Part shown: piece after piece, positions 60,137 to 64,000 of the stretch
Position numbering within the stretch: the first letter of the stretch is position 1
How the letters are laid out: every line of letters starts with the position of its first letter
Assembly: GCF_030209445.1 (NCBI RefSeq)
Contig: NZ_JARVSD010000004.1
Location: 62,001-126,000 of the forward strand
Length of the DNA: 64,000 nt
Source: Promicromonospora sp. MEB111
GTDB lineage: Bacteria; Actinomycetota; Actinomycetes; Actinomycetales; Cellulomonadaceae
Direction: 5' to 3'
Notes under the pieces: generated by a model
Seen by the model: the letters and a program-made list of their open reading frames with translations, nothing else
What the model was told of the DNA's origin: nothing
Databases searched by the model: none
Made by a program: the position numbers and the translations under genes

Positions 60137-60634
60137 ATGGCGACGACGAGCGCGGGACTCCTGCCCTTCCGGCGGCTGCCCGACGGAGGTGTCGAGGTGC
60201 TGCTCGGCCACATGGGCGGACCGTTCTGGGCCCGCAAGGATGCGGGATCGTGGTCGCTGCTCAAGGGCGAGCTCGAACCCGGTGAGGAGCCCCACGCGGC
60301 GGCCCTGCGCGAGGCGGGGGAGGAGCTCGGGCTGGAGCTGCCGCCGTCGTCGGGCCCGGACCTCGCGCTCGGGGAGGTGCGGCAGCGCGCCGGCAAGGTG
60401 GTCCACGCCTGGGCGCGCGAGTGGCCCGATCCCGGACCCGACCTGTCCGTGATCAGCAGCAACACGGTCGAGATCGAGTGGCCGCCGCGGTCCGGCAAGC
60501 GCCTTGAGATCCCCGAGATCGACCGCGTCGCCTGGTTCGCGCCCGACGACGCGCGGCGCGTCGTCGTCAGCGCGCAGGCGGCGTTCGTCGACCGGTTGGT
60601 GGGGGCGCTCGCGGGCGAGACGGGCACGGGGTGA
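60137..60634 (+). CDS. NUDIX hydrolase
   Basis: 165 residues. The NUDIX box is complete: GELEPGEEPHAAALREAGEELGL carries the G-x5-E-x7-RE-x2-EE-x-G pattern that binds Mg2+ and hydrolyses a nucleoside diphosphate linked to another group. The N-terminus (SAGLLPFRR) and the GGPFWARKDAGSWSLLKGE segment match the group related to diadenosine polyphosphate hydrolases and MutT. ATG 60137 fits the family start. A hairpin terminator follows. The specific nucleotide substrate is unknown. Confidence 0.92.
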   Translation: MATTSAGLLPFRRLPDGGVEVLLGHMGGPFWARKDAGSWSLLKGELEPGEEPHAAALREAGEELGLELPPSSGPDLALGEVRQRAGKVVHAWAREWPDPGPDLSVISSNTVEIEWPPRSGKRLEIPEIDRVAWFAPDDARRVVVSAQAAFVDRLVGALAGETGTG

Positions 60635-60665
60635 GGCGGGCCCCGGCACCGCGCCGGGACCCGCC
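60635..60665. terminator. hairpin after the NUDIX gene
   Basis: Two 13-base arms (60635-60647 and 60653-60665) pair with one C-A mismatch around a 5-base loop. It begins right after the NUDIX TGA and lies before the end of the convergent small gene at 60687. Confidence 0.6.
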
Positions 60666-60686
60666 TCTCCTCAGCTCAACCGGGGA

Positions 60687-60878
60687 TCAGGGTTCGATCG
60701 TGGGGACGAAGTTGTCCAGGAGGAACTGGCCCTCCTCGCCCGGGGGCAGCTCGCCCATGAACCGGCTGACGACGCCGGTGCTCTCCGACTCGACGAAGAC
60801 CTGGAAGTCGATCGTCTCGACGCCCGGGGCGCCCCAGTGCTCGGTCTGCGCGGCCATGAGCACGGCCTTTCCGGACAT
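60687..60878 (-). CDS. small protein of unknown function
   Basis: 63 residues: MSGKAVLMAAQTEHWG leads into a soluble-looking chain ending VVSRFMGELPPGEEGQFLLD. Codons are strongly GC-ending and the residue mix is protein-like, so I think it is translated. It starts 39 bases after the end of the metallophosphoesterase on the same strand and may be co-transcribed with it. No family recognised. It could also be the remnant of a longer gene. Confidence 0.45.
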   Translation of the reverse strand: MSGKAVLMAAQTEHWGAPGVETIDFQVFVESESTGVVSRFMGELPPGEEGQFLLDNFVPTIEP

Positions 60879-60917
60879 CAGTGCCCTGGTGCGTGCTGAC
60901 GACGGTCCGGGCGCGCC

Positions 60918-62774
60918 TCAGCGGCTCCGCGCCGTGAGGAACTGGTCCGGCCGCAGCGCGCGCGACACGATCCGGGTGTCGCCGATCCAGCCGTAGAACC
61001 CCTGGCCGTACGTCTCCGCCGACTGCGTGCCGCCGATCGCGAACGGCTTGCCGAGCGTCGAGATGCCGCGCGACTCCTCGGCGGCGTTGCGCACGATCTT
61101 CGAGCCGTCCACGTACATCACCGTGTGCCGGCCGTCGTTGACGAGCGCGACGTGCATCCAGCGGCCCACCGGCACGGCGTGGCTCCAGGACGTCGGGTCG
61201 GCGTCGACCGGCACGGGGTAGACGACGAACTGCAGGAAGCGCTCGCCGGACAGGTTCAGGCTGCACGTCGGCTCGTCGTCGGACCAGCCGCTGTGCTTGC
61301 CGGCGTCGCCCGCGCGGCCCTCCCAGCTGAGGATGCCCATCCAGGAGTGGTCGCCCTCGAAGGGCTCCGGCAGCTTGAGGAACGTCTCGATCGTGTAGCC
61401 GGACTCGAACGTCGCGCTGTTGACCGGCGCGTTCGGGCCGGTGCGCAGCACGGCGCCCCGGTCGGGCCCCTTGCCGCCGTCGAACCGCAGGCTCGCCCGG
61501 GCCGGCTGGGCGTCGTGGTGCTCGGCCGACCAGGTCAGCGCCTCCGGGGCGCTGGAGTGCAGGAGCTCGGAGGTCAGGTCGTTGCCGTTGCCCGTGAGGT
61601 CGCGGGCGACGGTGCCGGGCGCGACCGGGGCGCCGTCCGACCCCGCGGCGGCGAGGCCGGCGGCGTCGAACCGCCAGTACGCGACCGTGCCGCGCGGCAT
61701 CACTGCCGACGGCGGCAGCGGCGCGGGCAGCACCGGCGGCGCGAACGCGGCGAAGCGCTCGTCGAAGTCGATCTCGACGGTGAACCGGTCCACGTCGCCG
61801 CTGAGCTCGACGTGCTCCGCCTCCAGGGGCGTGGGGTCGTTCTTGGCGAGCAGCCAGGGCGAGAACGTCTCGACGTCGATCACGCCGCGCACCAGGTCGA
61901 AGCTGTAGTACCGCACCATGCCGGCGCCGCCGTAGTAGCGGTCCTGGTAGTTGGTGATGTGCAGGTGCACGGGGTTGCCCGCGTCGTTCGTGAGCGTGGT
62001 GCGGCCGGACGGCCAGTAGTGCCCGCCGAGCGCGAGGAAGATCTGGTCGTTGCCCTTGATGAGACGGTCCCACAGGCGCCGGCCGTTGTCGGAGAGGTGG
62101 GCCAGGCCGTCGTCCTCGGCCCAGACGAGGTCGTGGGTGGTGAGGATCGCGGGCAGCTCGCGGTGCTCGTCCAGCACGCCCTGGGTCCAGGCGAGCCCGG
62201 CGTCGGACAGGCGCCAGTCCAGCGCCAGGACCAGCCACTCCCGCCCGCCGCCGCGGACCACGTGGTAGCTGTTGTAGCCGTCGGGGGAGGAGCCGCCGTA
62301 GGTCTCCATCCGGGAGAAGCGCTGCGGCCCGAACGTACGCAGGTACGGGGAGTCGCCGCGCTGGTCGTCACCGCTGACGTCGTGGTTGCCGGCCAGCACG
62401 CTGTACGGCAGCCGGCCGGCGGCGTCGAACGCGCGGCTCGCCGCGCGCATCTCGGTGGCCGTGCCGTGCTCCGTCACGTCGCCGAGCTGGGTCATGAACA
62501 CGATGTTGTCCTGCGCGCGTTCGCGCACCAGGTGCCGCAGCGTCGCGCGGACGGGCTCGGCGTCGGAGCCGCCGTCGTCCAGCAGGTACTGCGTGTCGGG
62601 CAGGACGGCGATCGTGAACCGCGCGGCGGCCGCGTCGGGGCGGCCGCCGTTCGAGGAGGCCGACGACGGCGCGGCCGCCGCCGACGTCGTGCCGGCGGCC
62701 GCGGCGGCCGCCGAGAGGACCGGGACGGCCGCGGCCGCCTGGAGCAGGGAGCGGCGAGAGAGCTTGTTTTCCAC
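60918..62774 (-). CDS. Tat-exported metallophosphoesterase with LamG-like domain
   Basis: 618 residues. A twin-Arg signal (NKLSRRSLLQAAA) leads into a calcineurin-like phosphoesterase: IAVLPDTQYL, QLGDVTEHG, LAGNHD and GGHYWPSG carry the metal-binding Asp, His and Asn residues. From about residue 390, LRFDGGKGPDRGAV and FESGYTIETFLKLPEP mark a LamG/concanavalin-like domain, probably for binding glycans or the cell surface. GTG 62774 places the twin-Arg near the start; upstream frame sequence is not protein-like. It would cut phosphodiester or phosphomonoester bonds outside the cell. Confidence 0.88.
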   Translation of the reverse strand: MENKLSRRSLLQAAAAVPVLSAAAAAAGTTSAAAAPSSASSNGGRPDAAAARFTIAVLPDTQYLLDDGGSDAEPVRATLRHLVRERAQDNIVFMTQLGDVTEHGTATEMRAASRAFDAAGRLPYSVLAGNHDVSGDDQRGDSPYLRTFGPQRFSRMETYGGSSPDGYNSYHVVRGGGREWLVLALDWRLSDAGLAWTQGVLDEHRELPAILTTHDLVWAEDDGLAHLSDNGRRLWDRLIKGNDQIFLALGGHYWPSGRTTLTNDAGNPVHLHITNYQDRYYGGAGMVRYYSFDLVRGVIDVETFSPWLLAKNDPTPLEAEHVELSGDVDRFTVEIDFDERFAAFAPPVLPAPLPPSAVMPRGTVAYWRFDAAGLAAAGSDGAPVAPGTVARDLTGNGNDLTSELLHSSAPEALTWSAEHHDAQPARASLRFDGGKGPDRGAVLRTGPNAPVNSATFESGYTIETFLKLPEPFEGDHSWMGILSWEGRAGDAGKHSGWSDDEPTCSLNLSGERFLQFVVYPVPVDADPTSWSHAVPVGRWMHVALVNDGRHTVMYVDGSKIVRNAAEESRGISTLGKPFAIGGTQSAETYGQGFYGWIGDTRIVSRALRPDQFLTARSR

Positions 62775-62980
62775 GGGCCGATCGTGGCCGCGCTTGTTGG
62801 CCCCGGGGTGACGCGGGGCCGAACGGCGGCTGACCATTGGGCTGAACGGTCCCCGGCCGTAGGCGGGCCGCGTGGGTTCCGCGCGCGGCGACCACCCGCC
62901 GAACGTAGCCTCTGAGCACGTTCGGCCCACCCGACGACGGGAGCGCGCGTGGCGACGGACAACGGCTCGGGAGCCCACCG

Positions 62981-63814
62981 ATGACTGCCGTGGGCGACGC
63001 GATCGCGCAGTTCTTCTCGACGGACGACCTGGACGGCTGGGACGCCCTCCTGGCCGTCCTGACCCTGCTGGCCACCTGGCTGGCGACCCGGTACGCGCGC
63101 CGCGCGGCGCTCGCGGCGACGGCGCGGATCAAGGGGCTGCACCCGCAGGTCCGGGACGCGGTGGTGCGTGCCCTGCACTATCTCGTGCTGCTGGCGGGCA
63201 TCGGGGTGGCGCTCGGGTTCCTCGGCGCGCAGACCCAGCCGATCCTCACCGTGGCGGTCGTGGTCGGCATCGTGGTGGTCCTGACCGCGCGGGGCCTGGC
63301 CGACAACTTCGGCGCCGGGATCGTGCTGCAGACCAGGATGCCGGTCGTGGTGGGCGACGAGATGGCGTTCGGCTCGTGGGTGGGCACCGTCAAGGAGCTC
63401 AACAACCGCACCGTGGTCCTGGAGACGTACGACGGCGTGCAGGTGCACGTCCCCAACTCCCTGGTGATCGCCGAGCCGCTCGTGAACGGGTCCGCGCCGG
63501 GAGCCCGCCGCAGCGAGGTCGAGGTGCGGCTCGCGGACCTGCGCGACGACGAGACCGACGGTGTGCTGCTGGCTGTGTCGGCCGTGCCCGGCGTGCTGCT
63601 CGCTCCGCCGCCGGACCTGCTGTACGTCGCCGCCGACCCGGCCCGGACGACGCTCCGGCTGCGGTTCTGGCACGGTCCGACGGAGGGCGCCGCCGTGTCG
63701 TCGGCGACCGTCGCCGCCCTGGGCGCCGCGCTCCGCCCGCGCGCTGCCGCCTGGGCGGTGGACGCTCCTCCGCCCGCGGACGTCGAGCGACGGGTCCCGC
63801 CGCCGGCCGTGTGA
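62981..63814 (+). CDS. MscS-family mechanosensitive channel
   Basis: 277 residues. Three hydrophobic helices (about 20-38, 58-80 and 85-106) precede the soluble beta domain. The pore-helix part GLADNFGAGIVLQTRMPVVVGDEM and VHVPNSLV are typical of MscS. It opens under membrane tension to release solutes on hypo-osmotic shock. It is a short member with fewer N-terminal helices than large MscK-type proteins. ATG 62981 was chosen; the frame starts in a hydrophobic-charged lead. The adjacent metallophosphoesterase is divergent, with 206 bases between the starts. Confidence 0.9.
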   Translation: MTAVGDAIAQFFSTDDLDGWDALLAVLTLLATWLATRYARRAALAATARIKGLHPQVRDAVVRALHYLVLLAGIGVALGFLGAQTQPILTVAVVVGIVVVLTARGLADNFGAGIVLQTRMPVVVGDEMAFGSWVGTVKELNNRTVVLETYDGVQVHVPNSLVIAEPLVNGSAPGARRSEVEVRLADLRDDETDGVLLAVSAVPGVLLAPPPDLLYVAADPARTTLRLRFWHGPTEGAAVSSATVAALGAALRPRAAAWAVDAPPPADVERRVPPPAV

Positions 63815-63938
63815 CGTGCGGTCGCGGCCTCCGTGCGCGTGCCCGGGCCACGTCGCGGTTCGGCAGGCGCGGCAGGCACCCCGGTGCGACGATCGAGAGG
63901 CGGGGGCCTCGATGGTGCCAGGAGGATGAGGATCAACG

Positions 63939-64000
63939 ATGACCACGTTCACCGTGTGGAAGTTCGACGACCCCGACGGCGCGCAGGCCGCGGCGGGGAA
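63939..64000 (+). CDS. 5' end of a DUF1269-like protein (partial)
   Basis: Only the first 20 codons are present: MTTFTVWKFDDPDGAQAAAG, then the window ends. The opening TVWKFDDPDGA is typical of the start of DUF1269 membrane proteins. GGAGG and GAGG lie 11-18 bases upstream. The 124 bases before it hold no gene. Confidence 0.6.
   Translation, partial: MTTFTVWKFDDPDGAQAAAG

Noticed and set aside
1-64000. Search for tRNA, rRNA, insertion sequences and attachment sites
   Set aside because: No cloverleaf, transposase or integrase, or flanking direct repeat pair was recognised by eye.

Overview
The window is very GC-rich DNA with dense genes, many GTG starts, Tat-type signal peptides, F420-type and SARP/AfsR-style protein families, and almost no sequence between genes. 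This points to a free-living, polysaccharide-degrading actinobacterium. The glycosidase repertoire suits the Micrococcales, for example Cellulomonas, Cellulosimicrobium or Promicromonospora relatives; that placement is inference. I see no rRNA, tRNA, CRISPR array, insertion sequence or prophage, so this looks like ordinary chromosome rich in accessory functions.

Layout. 1-10.8 kb: small redox and regulatory modules: an NmrA-like reductase divergent from an AraC regulator, a rhamnose mutarotase, an ECF41 sigma factor (SigJ type) with a co-transcribed membrane protein and a divergent NmrA-like partner, a winged-helix regulator divergent from a cupin, a TPR protein, and a TetR regulator divergent from an LLM oxidoreductase/SDR operon. 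10.9-19.1 kb: an MFS/NAD(P)-oxidoreductase operon divergent from a MocR-type regulator, a PoxB-like pyruvate:quinone oxidoreductase, and a LysR/aldo-keto reductase pair. 19.2-45.3 kb: a glycan-degradation region with two GH59 (galactocerebrosidase-family) enzymes, a GH38 alpha-mannosidase, a GH87 alpha-1,3-glucanase and a GH78 alpha-L-rhamnosidase, each with operator-like palindromes at its promoter, plus an MFS transporter. Housekeeping genes lie between them. 45.4-58.1 kb: a glycolate-oxidase-type FAD enzyme, then a signalling island: a large LuxR-family ATPase, a second ECF41-like sigma factor lacking its C-terminal domain, a second NmrA-like protein, and three tandem, overlapping, paralogous XRE-HTH/NB-ARC/TPR (STAND) genes. 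58.1-64 kb: a ribosome-rescue hydrolase, DUF4333-like membrane protein, DinB-like protein, NUDIX hydrolase, secreted metallophosphoesterase, MscS channel and the start of one more gene.

How the parts fit. The glycosidases form separately controlled units rather than one operon. The clearest is MFS-TetR-GH38, where two copies of the same palindrome flank the repressor gene. The GH59, GH87 and GH78 genes each have their own palindromes, placed just downstream of the likely transcription start, as expected for sugar-responsive repressors. The ECF41 locus has two promoter elements of identical layout (CCTCACA, 16 bases, CGTC) firing in opposite directions, so the sigma factor probably controls itself and its NmrA-like partner. 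The most unusual feature is the STAND triplet at 51.1-58.0 kb: three proteins with almost the same DNA-binding head but more divergent sensor tails, translationally coupled by ATGA overlaps.
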